From the NCBI GenBank assembly GCA_023614405.1, contig CM042694.1, positions 87,465,285 to 87,529,284 of the forward strand: a DNA stretch of 64,000 bases, written 5' to 3'. Position 1 is the stretch's first letter. Each line of letters starts with the position of its first letter. Shown in pieces: positions 10,851 to 22,796 of this stretch. The DNA comes from Avena insularis. Taxonomy: Eukaryota; Streptophyta; Magnoliopsida; Poales; Poaceae. Made by a program: the position numbers and the translations under genes. The notes under the pieces were generated by a model. The model worked only from the letters and a program-made list of their open reading frames with translations, ran no database searches and was not told the DNA's origin.

Positions 10851-13800
10851 TAGGTCTTCCCGCCTCGCAGTCGAGACTAGATCTCGGGGTCTGTCATCGT
10901 AGCCTCAGACCGACCATCTCCGACGGAGAAGATGACCACCACTACCAAGCCCAGGGCCTCTGCCCTAGGCATCCTCATGATGTGAAGCAATCCCCAGATG
11001 GCCTCCGCACGACTTCTCCGGTCAGCGATGAAGACGGCAAAATTTGGAGGAGGCCGATCCAATAAGATCAACCACCACCACCTCCAGCCAGCCCCGCCAC
11101 CTGCAGATCCACCGGCGTCACACACAGGCCGCCGCTATTTCGCCCTCACCGCCAGATATCATGGGTCGGCCGACACCGCCATGGATCTTGGGCCATCACC
11201 ACCGGGATGTACGTGAGGACAAGGAGGTAGACAACAGGAAGGAGATTCCATCAGTAGAGTTACGATTTATTCTAATTTATTCTAGTCTGAATCTAAACGG
11301 AAACTTGATCTTTTGCTAGAGTAGTATGCCAGTCCATTGTACATCTAATTCAGTCCAGGAAACGCTGATTACAATGCTCATTGTCCAAGTGAGCGGAACT
11401 TAGTGTACGTATGGTGGCCTACAATTTGATTTATAAATTTGCACTGAATAATAGTTTTACCCCTCTAACCTATACATATTCTTTCTATCATATGCTTGAT
11501 AGTTGATAAGATATTATCTCCCTGAGACACGCCATAAATTTGTGAAACCTCTTGGTAAGATTATGTCTTTTGGATCCTGAAGTCTGTGTATTTTATTTAC
11601 CCTGAGCTAACAAAAGACTTGGTTCAAACGAGAATTATTACTGAAAACTAGAAACTATACCTTGGCTTATACAGTTGCCGCGAGCACCATATGTACAACC
11701 AATTATATTACGCATTATCAGTTACCATATTATACTACTAAGTAGACACATAACTATTTGGTGGTAGGCTGCTAGGATATTATCCTTTTTCAGTGTCCCT
11801 CTTCTGAATGCAAAGAGTATTTGCAGTTTCATGTTTGTCAGCTGCCGGCACATTCCTAAAACCGTATTTTTCTTCGAAATCATAAGTGTGTTATTATCAA
11901 GACTGGTTTTGCGATTTGTTGTGCTGTGTTGTATTTGAATTGCTGCAAAAAAGACAGTTGTAAAAAATATACACGTAGTTTCCCTGATAGCCATTTAAAT
12001 TACAACCAGCTGGACACTAGTTTAACTTGCTAGTAGTACAATAGTTTCTAAATGATATCATATATTGATCTCTTTGCAAGATACACCGGTTGAAAAATAT
12101 TAATTGTTACATTGTTCTCTGAATTTTATCACAAGTATATGATGTATATGTTGAAACTATTTGAAGCTTAACAATGTAACTTTCTGAATTATATTTTCAG
12201 AACTTACCCGCCCTTCAATAGAGAGGACGAGCCCTGTCCCTCCATCCTGGATTCAGTTCCTAATCCGTTCCCGGATTGTATTTAATTTATATACCCTTCC
12301 CTTTGTCTCAACGAGTCTCTCAACCTTCTTAGTTTCTTTTTTTTTGGTTCCTTTTTTAGCGGTGAGGGATTGGAGATGAAATTTTGGGGATTTGCGCATT
12401 ACTTCCAGAGTTGTGAGATATTGTTTATTTTCATATATGAAATTTGAAGCACCTTCTTATTTTTCTTCAATACATGAGGAAGATGACATGATGCTTCACC
12501 CTTATTGAATTTGACAGCTGTCAAAAAGAAATTTCAATGTCCGCTCATGTGATGCGAGATCTTGGATGAATCAATGAGATGCTAGATGAAGATTGAAGTG
12601 TTCAAAGAATAAGATTTGCTGTTAAATTTTGATTAATCTTGTGATGTCCATGAAGTGCCTAAGATGTATCTAGAAGATTAATTTTGATTGAATTATGTTC
12701 GCGAAATGTCAAACAAGTTACTTGGTTCAAGATATTATATGTTGCCTTTAATATTTGTTCATGAGTTCAATCTTAAGTTTGTATTTGATTCGGACATGCA
12801 GTGCAAACTGGCTAGTTTTAGTCATATGTTGCTACTAGTACTTTCATCTAGAAAGCATGTTTCATGTTGGTATAGTCTGAATTCTTGCAAATGTTGAATC
12901 CATGTACTGCTAAATATTTGCAATGATGGCCATGTTTGAATATTTTTATCTTTCTTTAAGTCCAAGTTCAAATTTGAATATTTTTTATTTATTTTTTGAA
13001 ATTTAAATTATACAATTGTGTTGCTTAGAGAAAGAATTATGGGATTGTTTATTAGTTTTACGGTACAAGCATTTCTGACTTTCATGTTGTAGCTTACCAG
13101 GGACTAAACGAAAAATGTACGAAGAGATTATGGGGAATGAATTAGTAGGGGTCAGTGGGGTTTGGGTGACAGGATTGGATCCACTCAATCCACGTGTGGA
13201 TCCATTCTAGGTCTAGATTCAATCCCACCTAAACGAACGAGGCCTTATCAAAGCATGAGGCGTATACAAAGAGAACTGCAAAGCAAGAAATACGCAGATG
13301 TGCAAAGTAATGTAATCCAAGTTGACGTACCGTGCTTCACCAAAACGTCCGTCGTCTGGTCCTCCATTGAAAGCGTTGGATGGGTAGGTCCTCAACATGA
13401 AGCTGACGCATATGGAAAAGCTCAAGCTGCTTTATGAAAGCATCAAACGACTCTAGACGTCAAAAAAACACATGTGAGTTATACAGAATGAACTGCAAAG
13501 GAAGAAATGTGCGGACGTGCAAAGTAACGTAAGCGAAGTTGACGTACCGTGCTGCACCAAAATGTCTGATGGCATGTCCTCCATTGAAAGTAGCTGGAAG
13601 CTCGAGTTGGCGCGGATCGGCGAACTCAACGCCGTCCTCTATCAGAAGCCATCAGAAGGGTAGGAAGAGGCCGCTGGGCATGGTCGAGCCGTAAAGTGTA
13701 GCAGTAAGCTGTCGTGAAGACCGAACGGAAAGTAAGAAGCTCCAGCATGGTGCGCGGTGTAGGAGAGCGGCAGTAGGGAGAGAAGAGGAGCCAAAAACCG

Positions 13801-14634
13801 AAAAAGATCATAGAACAATGAGAGGACGGTGAGGGGTCTCAGTACCATAAGACACATGAATAAGCGCAGTGGATGATAAAACATAATGACTATAAAGTCG
13901 TGCGCCGCTATTCCGCTCCATCTCCTAAGCCTAGCGTATGGCGGTATATACCATAGCCAAATTCACACATATGGGTATCATATGTGAGAGCGGCTTTCCC
14001 GCGCGATCAAGACCCAACACGTGTTGTCCACACAAAGAGGCTAGTTCTCGCGCACCAATGTGGCCCACCGCACGGCCTCGTCGCGAATACCCGCGTACAG
14101 TGACGACCTCGTGCTGCCATCTCGGATCCCGGCACCGAAGCACCCTTATGATCATCGTGTGCGAGAGCGATTCTCCCGCGCGAACGGGGCCCATCCATTG
14201 CACGACCTCGCCGCGAGAAATCATGGACGGCCAGGGTTTCCACTGCCTAATGGGATCTCGACCGTGAGAACCCGTGGAGGGAGAGGGTTTTCGGTGCCAT
14301 GTCGACACATGATGGGCCCAGCACCTCGCAGGTGCGGAGCGCCTGTCTCCCTCGGAACGACTCTGATGGAGCGCGTCCCTGCCCACGGCAGCTGACAACA
14401 GACTCAGACCCCGCGCGTTGCCCACCGTCCAGCGATGCAGGGCAGGAACGGGCGCACGTCCTATCAGTGGTAGGGAATCCGGGATGGCAAGCCCCGCCTC
14501 CCCGGGAGAGCTATGCTCCCCGGCGATCCACGTGTCCACCACGTGGCTCATCCGAGGGACAAAAAGAATCGGGCGGCGTGGATAGCAGAATCGGCTGAAA
14601 CTTTTATGCGATATTTACTCCGATATGGAACAAC

Positions 14635-14638
<4 letters not shown>

Positions 14639-14682
<44 letters not shown>
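14639..14682. repeat. (TA)n microsatellite
   Basis: About 21 TA units. The corresponding site in unit A (about 8133-8145) has only about five, so the tract expanded after the duplication. Confidence 0.95.
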
Positions 14683-14684
<2 letters not shown>

Positions 14685-15427
14685 GAGCATTTTACTACTA
14701 TGTGGTCCATTTTACTACATATGTATATACAGCCCACACAGACGGGTGCCATAGAAAATCCTCATGTGAATGGGCTACACATTACGTTACAGGACATGTG
14801 AGGCCAGTCTGACGTGGCGTTGCTTACCCTTGTGTCCGGTACGACGTTTAGATAAGGGGATCGTCAGACAAACTATTGGAACACACCGGACAGTATGCCG
14901 CTTTAAGGCCACAACTCGGCACGTCTCTTTTTAGGCCCAATGGCCCTTAGGGGCTGGTTGGGATGCCCTAAGTTCCCAGCTCTATTCTCTTCTCCCTGTA
15001 TACGGTTTCTCAAGATGTAGCATCTGCCTCTACGGCACCTACATGTAGAGCCAGTGAGCTAGACAGACCGGCGCCCAACTTCCATAGGGGCAATGCGTGC
15101 GGCACCTGCAAAGGCCGAACACAAAAAACGCCAGTTTTTTGTGTTTAGCAGTTACAAGTGCTATATTTTCGTTAATTAACAACCCACATGCTTAAATAAT
15201 TGATCATGGCCCAACTTTTGTGCAAGCATCCTCCCATTTAGGGGGCATACAAGCATACATGCAAGGATGGACTCCGTAAACTAAGGCCTTGTCTTGCATC
15301 ATTGCATGCATGGGTACGAGTTTGATTAGTGACACGAACGTAGTTGTTTAATGTGTATATGTTGTAGATAAACCACTCCTGACATACACTAGGGAAGCAA
15401 ACACTGGACAGGTTGCAAAGCAAGATG

Positions 15428-15435
15428 TATATATA
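15428..15435 (+). promoter_or_regulatory. TATA box of peptide gene copy 2
   Basis: TATATATA in the conserved block upstream of copy 2, about 140 bp before its ATG. The gene downstream is broken. Confidence 0.5.
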
Positions 15436-15569
15436 CAATCCCCCATGAAGGTTATATGAATGCTTCAGTTCAAACTACTTAACTAGCAGAGTGTCTCTCC
15501 TCTCTACACTCACTTCTGAGTTGAAGGACCGAACTGCTCTATTAGTTGGTGGCGTCGATCTCTGACACG

Positions 15570-15979
15570 ATGAGGAGTTCATGCTACATGTTGTTACTAG
15601 ATGCAGCTATGATCTTGCTTCTTGTACTAACATCCACGGAGGCTGAAGCCACCCGACTAGACATAGAGACCCGAGCATCAGTCGTCAGCAGCAGCACGAT
15701 GGAAAATGAAAGTAGTGATTCGGATTTTTCTCATTCGAAATCTGAATCTTTGGACCAGTATGTTATGGAGATTAACTTGCTTGTCTTCATGATTGCAGCA
15801 ATCAAGCGATGATGTGGTCAAGGTCCTCCAACAAGCTCCTAACGGATGTGACAACAAGCACCGTTGCTGCGGGAGGGTCTACCGCAGTGGCACACAGGTT
15901 TCCCAAGTTCCATGAAGACTATTACGTTCCCAATGTTCATAGTCCTAGACATCACTATACGAGAAAAGTAACTTGTTGA
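15570..15979 (+). pseudogene. RGF/GLV/CLEL-like peptide gene, copy 2 (pseudogene)
   Basis: This is the duplicate of copy 1 within unit B. Exon 1 (15570-15707) keeps the start and the signal peptide, although Leu-Asp replaces Ser-Leu in the hydrophobic core. The splice donor is lost: the other copies have AAT|GTAAG, here it reads AATGAAAG. The acceptor (gattgcag, exon 2 from 15799) remains, but two single-base deletions (near 15826 and 15840) shift the frame. Read on, the frame ends at 15914, before the peptide. The decayed C-terminus still spells DYYVPNVHSPRHH, followed by the same seven-codon extension as copy 1. The stop was therefore lost before the duplication, and the conserved peptide was still intact at that time. 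Confidence 0.8.
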
Positions 15980-16109
15980 TCGATCACTGATCTTTGTCTA
16001 GAACAGACTAGAGCTGGTTAATTAGTCAGTCCGCAGTTGCGAACAGACTAGAAACTAGCACAAACATTTCAAATTCTATGGTGGGAGACGCGGGACATAT
16101 CTCTCATGA

Positions 16110-17600
16110 GTTATCTCTAGTTTAGTTACTATAATAACAAATTTCAACGTAGGACATCCTTTGATGTATACGTCGTATTTCCACCATTCACGACGTGTTT
16201 ATAAGACGAATATGATTGGAGGATTCTTGGTGCAATTGTCTTATTTAGACCAAGGTTAAATATAATTCTTCATGAAATATCCCGCAAACGGTGCATAGGT
16301 ATAGTCTAACTCTTCGTGCGCCTAATATTTGTTATCGAGCATCATCATATCGAGGACCTCGACAGTTTATTAGCTCGTGCTTTAAACCTACCAATACTAC
16401 ACCGACATAGTATTCATAGCATATCACATCGGGGAAATAATAACAGAACTTAGCAAGACGTTCAATGTTTCTTATGATGCGGGTGTGTACCGAGGTTTCA
16501 AACGCAGCACATGATGCTTGGTACTTGATGGCATATACTACTAGAGTACCTTATTAGCTTACACCATACAACTATGTGAACTTGTGGGTACATCTATTGC
16601 GTAGAAGTTGCAAGCAGTACGGTGTACCATATATTCGTTGGTCGAGTGCGTAGAAGTTGCATGCAGTACGGTGTACCATGCAGAGGATTGGATAATCTCA
16701 AACATTTCGTGTTTAGAACGTGTTGTCTCCTATTGTACTGCCGTCGATCATCCCGAATGATTTCAAGTATCTAACTTGAACACGTCTGTATCTTAGTATG
16801 CAAACCATCAATAAGTGTGTAGCGGACGGTGCATCGTTTGTTGGTACTACGCACGTGACACTATAGTATGCGGAACCAGACAACATCTGCTAGAGAACCT
16901 TATGAGAATTAGTCTTGGAACCATATAGTTCTTGTTCACATTGACTGCTTCGCCCGTAAGGTCAGCGTATTAAATGCAATGTGTCGATAAATTATGATTA
17001 GGTCTGGTAAAGTATAAAATAAAATATATTTCTACCAATTAATATTATTGTCACATAACATCGTAAAACGTGGACTCAGTGCAGATGTATATGCGGCTAT
17101 CGTATTAAAATCTTTACGAGTATGTATCCCAACGCCTCCTGGACTCGAGGTATGACATACCGTTTCAAACCTATTTCTTAAAATTATTATTTTATATATT
17201 TCGATCCACTTATACATGTTAGCTGTCACATATCCAATCAAAACGTGTTAATGCGATGCATACAACCAACTATACAATTTCATACTATAATGCAGCAGTT
17301 TGATAATATACAATGACAAGATGAAAGCTTGAATGGACATAGTTAATAGGAATGTGCTATAAATCGGTATTAAAAAATGCAATCAACATAGTACGTGAAA
17401 TAAAGATAGAAGAACAATAAATATGGCCACAACATTTGGAATGAATATATAGATGTTCTTACAACTCATAGAAATAATATTGTTTGGAAATACATCATTG
17501 GGACATTACATGGCTATCAAATGTAACTAATGGGGGAACAACATCCACAACATTACAAATAACTGCAATACATGTCGAATTCTTTGATTAAAGCAAGTAC
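16110..17600. other. no gene seen
   Basis: AT-rich single-copy DNA. The only structure noted is a 33-bp direct repeat (tgcgtagaagttgca...) at about 16598-16630 and 16649-16680. No coding signal or recognised transposon end. Confidence 0.5.
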
Positions 17601-17601
17601 C

Positions 17602-17946
17602 CTAATAAAACCAATAGCTAGCATCACAAAGGGCATAGATATGATAGCGTAGAAGCATATCTAACTCAAGTGGAAAATACTGACGGGTGGCCATGGCTCT
17701 GTCACCTGGAATATGTGATCTACTGCATCTGGATCTACCTCCACTAGAAGCCTGATAGTATGGTTCATAGTATTGAGAAGAAGCACCAGTTGGTCTGTGC
17801 CTATGGAGACGATGGCATACTCCCTGTCACGGGAAATTTAGGAAGCGCGCCTGCGATTCTAGGTCATCTTGAATGGAGAAATCCTTTTCTGGCATGAATG
17901 GTGAGTTTCTTCCATCTGATTCTTCAAACCCGAACCATGGAGACAT
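17602..17946 (-). pseudogene. unidentified open frame with one stop
   Basis: On the minus strand a 115-codon frame begins MSPWFGFEESDGRNSPFMPE and ends in ALCDASYWFY before a TAG. It is interrupted by one in-frame TGA after about 39 codons (RFLNFP*). Composition is protein-like (acidic N-terminus, then a Ser/Arg-rich middle, then a hydrophobic LELDMLLRYHIYA end), unlike the surrounding AT-rich DNA. I do not recognise the family. It could be the end of a transposon ORF or a degraded host gene. Confidence 0.3.
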
Positions 17947-18724
17947 GATGAACCTACCGAATACCAACAAATCCGAGAGATTAATCGGGAAATCTAAGAT
18001 CTAATTAATACACGATGGATCTAAGATATGGAGCAGCTACAGGAAGAAGATGACTAGAAGAGTATAGGGTCTTAGGGTGGCTTCTGTTATACGAGATAAA
18101 GGGGAGGTAGGGTGGAGCGGTAGGTGGGTGCGTGATGACCAGACGAAGGCCCACACATGGTACCACTTGGGCAGAATACGCTCGTCTAAATAAAAGGAAT
18201 ACGCCACTGTGGGGGTCACCTAGTCAACTTTTGGGGAGATCGCGGATTCGACGCGGACGGCTGCGATATCTATTCGGCCCGGAAACAGTTTGTAATTCTC
18301 TGGGTTGCTCTTCAGCGGGAAAAACTAAGATAGTTACAATTTGTACTAAACTCTTATATTTTTATAAAATATTTTTTACATGTTTCAATTTAAATGAGCA
18401 TAATTTCAGTTACTTAATTGCCATACTTAACCACATAGCAATGTTGGTAAATGTTAGCTACAATATTCTTAGTTTTACACTTGTCATGCATATATTTAAA
18501 TAAGTTTATGTTCATTTTAAAAAATGCATTTTGAAACATAATTTTCTTCTTGAATTATTTTATATACATGTCATCAACTATATAGTGTATGTGTATTTGT
18601 GTTAACAATATCAAAGCGTTCAACCAAATAAATATCTTAATAGTTGTTTCTCATGCATTGTTAGCTACACATACTTATTGAAACTTTAAAGTACAAATTA
18701 AACTATTGACATGATTATACAATA
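17947..18724. other. no gene seen
   Basis: A short moderately GC-rich patch (18060-18330) sits between AT-rich sequences. No frame, domain or transposon end recognised. Confidence 0.4.
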
Positions 18725-18978
18725 CTACCTCCATCGTAAAGCTTAAAGCTTGATTTTTTTGAAAAGTCAAGCTACAGATAGTTTGACCAAACTTTTAGAA
18801 ACAATTATCAAGAACTGTGATATTATATTGATACCATGCAAAAATATGTTTCATGATGTATCAAAGGGTATGGAATTCATATTGTAAATATTAATTTCTT
18901 TTCTAAAAACTTGGTCAAAATTTACATAGTTTGACTTTTGAAAAAAAGTATAAGCCTTAAGCTTTGGGACTGAGGTAG
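18725..18978. mobile_element. Stowaway-like MITE (254 bp)
   Basis: Starts ctacctccatcgtaaagcttaa and ends ttaagctttgggactgaggtag, giving imperfect terminal inverted repeats flanked by TA on both sides. This is the Stowaway (Tc1/Mariner) pattern. Confidence 0.8.
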
Positions 18979-18979
18979 T

Positions 18980-19600
18980 ATATTTTTATGGATAAATATG
19001 CTTTAACATGTTACGCATGGTCCAATAATAAGTTGATAATATATGCCTTTTGTACTAGGTATCCAAATAGCAATTTGTACAGTAATCACATGTGAACATA
19101 AAATTACATGCATTCTAGTATGTTTTCTTACAAGGAATTGAAATTATTTTCATCTAGCGTATACAAGAAGTCCTAACTAAGCTCGTTGTCACCAATTTGA
19201 CATAAAAGTTCTACATGAAGCTAAACATGAAATTCTAATCAACATAGATTTTATTACGAACTAACTAAGCTCGTTGTCACAATCTGATAGATATGTTCCT
19301 ACCTGGTACAATTCGAATTTGCTCTTATATCGCATCTTATGATTAAAGTGTTAGTGAAGACCCAAGAATTGTCAAAATGTTTGCAAGGAAACCAAAATAT
19401 TTCCAATCATGTTGGATTGATTGCATCAATATTGACGAATATAAATGACATTAGGACAAATAGTTGGGGTGAGTTTCTTGAATAAGTGAAGATCTTTTGT
19501 ATCAAGAAAAATTATCGTGTCAAATATGGATGATAAGATAGTACTTAGGGGTTGTTCAAGGGGTCATGTGGTGCAAATTTTTCAAGTTTTCCCCAACCAA
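18980..19600. other. no gene seen
   Basis: AT-rich DNA. The phrase ctaactaagctcgttgtcac occurs twice (about 19174 and 19261). Nothing else stands out. Confidence 0.4.
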
Positions 19601-19609
19601 AACACGCAG

Positions 19610-19731
19610 AACCTTTTTGTTCTTGTATTTCATTTCAGAATCCTCTAAACACTACATCCAAATTAACCTTTTTGTTCTTGTATTTCATTTCATTCAGAAG
19701 CCTCTAAACGGTACATCCAAATTAACCCAGC
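19610..19731. repeat. about 62-bp tandem repeat in the copy 3 upstream region
   Basis: The sequence from ttttgttcttgtatttcatt to acatccaaattaac occurs twice in tandem. Single versions are present upstream of copies 4 (30415-30480) and 5 (32465-32530), so the gene family's shared 5' flank extends at least this far. Confidence 0.75.
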
Positions 19732-20199
19732 TTAATCGTCGGATTGGCTCTCTTCTCCGTGGAGACACTTTCTGAAGATGCACATAACCTCTTCCTGGGC
19801 ACCTACGCAAAGTATAGCTAGACAGAACAGCACCCAACTTTCCAGGGCCGGTGCGGCACCTGCAAGACCATACGCAGGAACTGACGCTTCTTGTGCTTAG
19901 CAGTTACAAGGGCTCCAGTTTAGTACTAATTAACATTTAATGTAGTACCTTAAACAATTGATCATGCCCCCGCTTTTGTGCGAACATCCTCCCATTTAGG
20001 GTGGCAATACTGGCAAATATGCGAGGACGGACCCCATAAACTAAGGCCTGGTCTTGCATCATTGCATGCATGGGTAGAGCTAACTAGCGACAGTGACCCG
20101 GAGACATTTGCACGAACAAGTACAGTTGTTAATGTATTTTGAACCACTCCTAACAGACATCAGTGCACTAAACACTCGGACGGGTTGCGAAGCAGGACG

Positions 20200-20208
20200 T
20201 ATATATAT
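20200..20208 (+). promoter_or_regulatory. TATA box of peptide gene copy 3
   Basis: TATATATAT follows the conserved gggttgcgaagcaggacg and precedes catctctcatgagg, about 135 bp before the ATG. Confidence 0.65.
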
Positions 20209-20339
20209 CATCTCTCATGAGGGTTAGATGAATACTTGAGTTCAAACTGCTTAGTCTCCTCCTCTCTACAAGTCTTCACTCTCTTGTGAGCTGAAGACTG
20301 AGTTGTTCTATTGTTTGGTGGTCTCGTTCTCGGAACAGG

Positions 20340-20723
20340 ATGAGGAGTACATGCGACTTGCTGCCACTGGCTGCAGCTGTGGTCTTGGTCGTGGTACTGA
20401 CGGACACGGTGGCTCAAGGCATCCGACTAGACGCAGAGACCCGAGCATCAGTCAGCAGCCCGATGGTCAATGTAAGTAGTGATTCGGATTTTCTTATTCG
20501 CGATCTAAAGCTTTGTACCCAATTATTATGGAGATTAACTTGCTTATGTTCATGATTGCAGCAATCAAGCGACGATGTGGTCAAGGGTTCTCCTACAAGC
20601 TCAGTAACCGATGCGACGACAAGCGTCGTTGCTGCGGGAGAGGTTACGGCAGTGGCACACAAGTTGCCCGAGTTCCATGAAGACTATTACGTTCCCAATG
20701 TTCACAGTCCTAGACATCACTGA
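20340..20723 (+). CDS. RGF/GLV/CLEL-like secreted peptide precursor, copy 3 (intact)
   Basis: Two exons (20340-20471 and 20562-20723) around a 90-bp phase-0 intron (AAT|GTAAGT to gattgcag) encode 97 aa. Residues 1-27 are a signal peptide (core LAAAVVLVVVL, likely cleavage near AQG). A variable Ser/Thr/Val-rich middle follows (SVTDATTSVVAAG). The C-terminus is LPEFHEDYYVPNVHSPRHH followed directly by TGA. The last 13 residues keep the layout of RGF/GLV peptides: Asp-Tyr first, Pro at position 5, His at 8, and Pro-Arg-His near the end, where Arabidopsis RGF1 ends PPRHN. In that family the tyrosine is sulfated, the peptide is cut from the precursor and secreted, and it is sensed by leucine-rich-repeat receptor kinases in meristems. 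Family assignment is by motif only. The first proline of the usual Pro-Pro is Ser here, and the last Asn is His. Confidence 0.75.
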
Positions 20724-20729
20724 CCGAGA

Positions 20730-21360
20730 AAAGTAACTTGTTCACTCTCTCAGTCGATCACTGATCTTTGTCTAAAACAGACTAGAGCTAGTTAGTCAGT
20801 CACAGCTACTGCAAGGCTGCCATGCGTAGTTGCTAAAAACTCCATGTAAGTTCAGGTAGTGAGCGCATGGCAATAGCAAAAGGCATGTCAAGCTTAAACT
20901 CCACTTCAGCATCTCTGTAGGCAGGAGAAGGAACGGTTTTAATGTACACTACCTTGATGAAAAATGACAATATTTGAAGGCTTCAAACATTTTGACAATA
21001 GGCATGCCCTATCCCTCCAAATATGTTCGGTTTGTGTTCCTAATCAGTATGAAGTGTACAATGAAAGATGTACACAATGAAAGCTTGTCCAGTTATACAT
21101 CTCAAGTTCAGTCTGGCTATGTGCACCCACCTTACGGTGCAGTAGACGGGAGAGCTTCTCCTCCTTTGTGAACTGAGTAAGCATAGATCTGGTGCTAATT
21201 TGTTGATGCAGAAGACAATACCCATATACCCTAACTAATTAGTAACAAGAAGGGGGGGGCATACTCTTTCTGAAAAAAAAAGAACAAATAGTAATGCAGT
21301 TGACTGTCCTTGACATGTACTGGTCAACTGGTTAAAACTACAGGTAATCGTGGAGTGTGT
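20730..21360. other. 3' flank of copy 3
   Basis: Homologous to the 3' flank of copy 1. It probably holds the 3' UTR (long AT-rich tail and a ttgatgcagaag block at about 21200). No gene. Confidence 0.5.
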
Positions 21361-21366
21361 TGCTAC

Positions 21367-21587
21367 CAAGGTTTTGGTTCCAGACCTGGAAAAAAATCCC
21401 GAGGGTAGTCGGGATTTCCGGTCACCGCGGTTACCGGAAAATCCCGACCGGTTACCGGACGAATTTAAAAATTAAATTTCGAATTCAAATTTTTGGTAGA
21501 ACAGTTTACAGAGAAATTTTATTAAAATTCAAAAATTCAGGATTTTTTGACCGGTAAACCGGATTTCCCGATTGTTAACCAAAACGC
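21367..21587. mobile_element. probable MITE
   Basis: Begins aggttttggtt and ends aaccaaaacgct, giving short terminal inverted repeats. The inside has self-complementary gaatttaaaaattaaattt and repeated ccggttaccgg / ccggtaaaccgg. The flanking 8 bp match at only 5 of 8 positions, so the target duplication is uncertain. Confidence 0.45.
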
Positions 21588-21888
21588 TGGTTACTACGTC
21601 GGAGAGCACCACCACGCTATTGGTAATGGTTTTGTGGACATTATTACAACTTCGTAGCAGATACCAACCCCAGCACTGTGAGGCTTTGCCGGAAATGCTG
21701 CAGCGTTGCTCACCATGTAGTGATGTACTTTACGCCCCGACAGTACGGTTGCCGGAGAGTATTCTATATCCTTTTTTCTTAGAGAGTATTATATATCCAC
21801 TATCTTCTGTTTTCCACATGTGCATGATAACTAGATGACTGATTGAGCTATAAGCTATAGCCATCTTTTGAAGGCATGGATATAAGTA

Positions 21889-22009
21889 CTCCCTCTTACC
21901 CAAATTAGTTGGCTCAAATTTGTTAAGATACAGATATATCTAATACTAAATCATGTCTACATACAATCGAATATAGACAAATCTAAACTAATTTAGATCG
22001 GAGGGAGTA
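21889..22009. mobile_element. Stowaway MITE (121 bp)
   Basis: Ends ctccctcttacccaaattag and ctaatttagatcggagggag are inverted repeats flanked by TA. This is a canonical Stowaway. Confidence 0.9.
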
Positions 22010-22790
22010 CTATAAACGGAACAGAATTTGGGGCTAGGGACGGAGCTGGCATATAGCCGCTGGGGTGAAAATTAGCAATCTCTTCATTATGTACTACTAA
22101 TTAATGTAAATTTTAGCGAAATGACACTAGTAGAATAGTGATAATATAGCACTGACCCATTGAGAATTTTTTTAAGCTTCGTCCCTATTTGGGGCATGAC
22201 ATTCTCAAGAGTCTAAACAGGTAATAGGAGAATGTATAGAGAACCCAAGAAGGAGAAGGTAAAGAAATAAAACAACACTAGCTAAATACGCGTGCAATAA
22301 AGACGGAAATTATATCAGCATGTTGGTTCCCCAAAAAAGATGTGAAGAAACATTTCTAAGAAAAACTTATGCATGCCTTCAAAGATAGCTTGTAACTCGA
22401 GCGATCAGCCGCTCACTATCCACCGGCGTGCCAAGGAGGCAAGACGACACGCCCTGGTGCCTAGCCGAGTCAGTGCTCCGTCCAGCTGGCAGCCGTGGCC
22501 TGTGGGGTTATGCTATACTAGATCGCACACAAGTCTGTCGGTCTGTTCATCACGCTGAGGAAAAATTTCTACTAACTGGTTAGTGTGTTTTCTATATGTC
22601 TACGGCATATCACTCTTGGTTAATTAGCAAACTTGCATACGAAATAATAAATTATATGAATAAGACATCTATTTGTTTTAGTTTTGTTGTTGCCCCTTTA
22701 ATCCAAGATTTTAGAAAGATCCAAGAGTGATTTATAATAGAATCCGACCACAATGACTAATTAATTATCCATCTTTAGAACATAGACTAC
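22010..22790. other. no gene seen
   Basis: AT-rich sequence with a small GC-richer patch at 22400-22560. No supported feature. Confidence 0.4.
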
Positions 22791-22796
22791 TTTAAA

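Larger units (their letters stand above)
10850..16110. repeat. tandem duplication, unit B
   Basis: The second copy of unit A, in the same orientation, starting at ctaggtcttcccgcctcgcag. Relative to A it has scattered substitutions, an expanded (TA)n tract at 14639-14682, and a deletion of about 0.8 kb after the peptide gene (A 9515-10310). Its peptide gene (copy 2) is broken. Confidence 0.85.

Noticed and set aside
13931..14551. 206-codon minus-strand open frame, with a related 164-codon frame at 7425-7919
   Set aside because: Both lie in the same duplicated GC-rich block. Similarity is explained by DNA duplication, composition is Arg/Gly/Ser-rich, and no start context, domain or intron signal supports a gene.
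20700..20723. Assignment of the peptides to CEP, PIP or PSK families
   Set aside because: CEP and PIP peptides end in GH-type motifs with GP or SP hydroxyproline pairs and lack an Asp-Tyr start; PSK has YIYTQ. The DY start with P at position 5 and PRH near the end fits RGF/GLV better.
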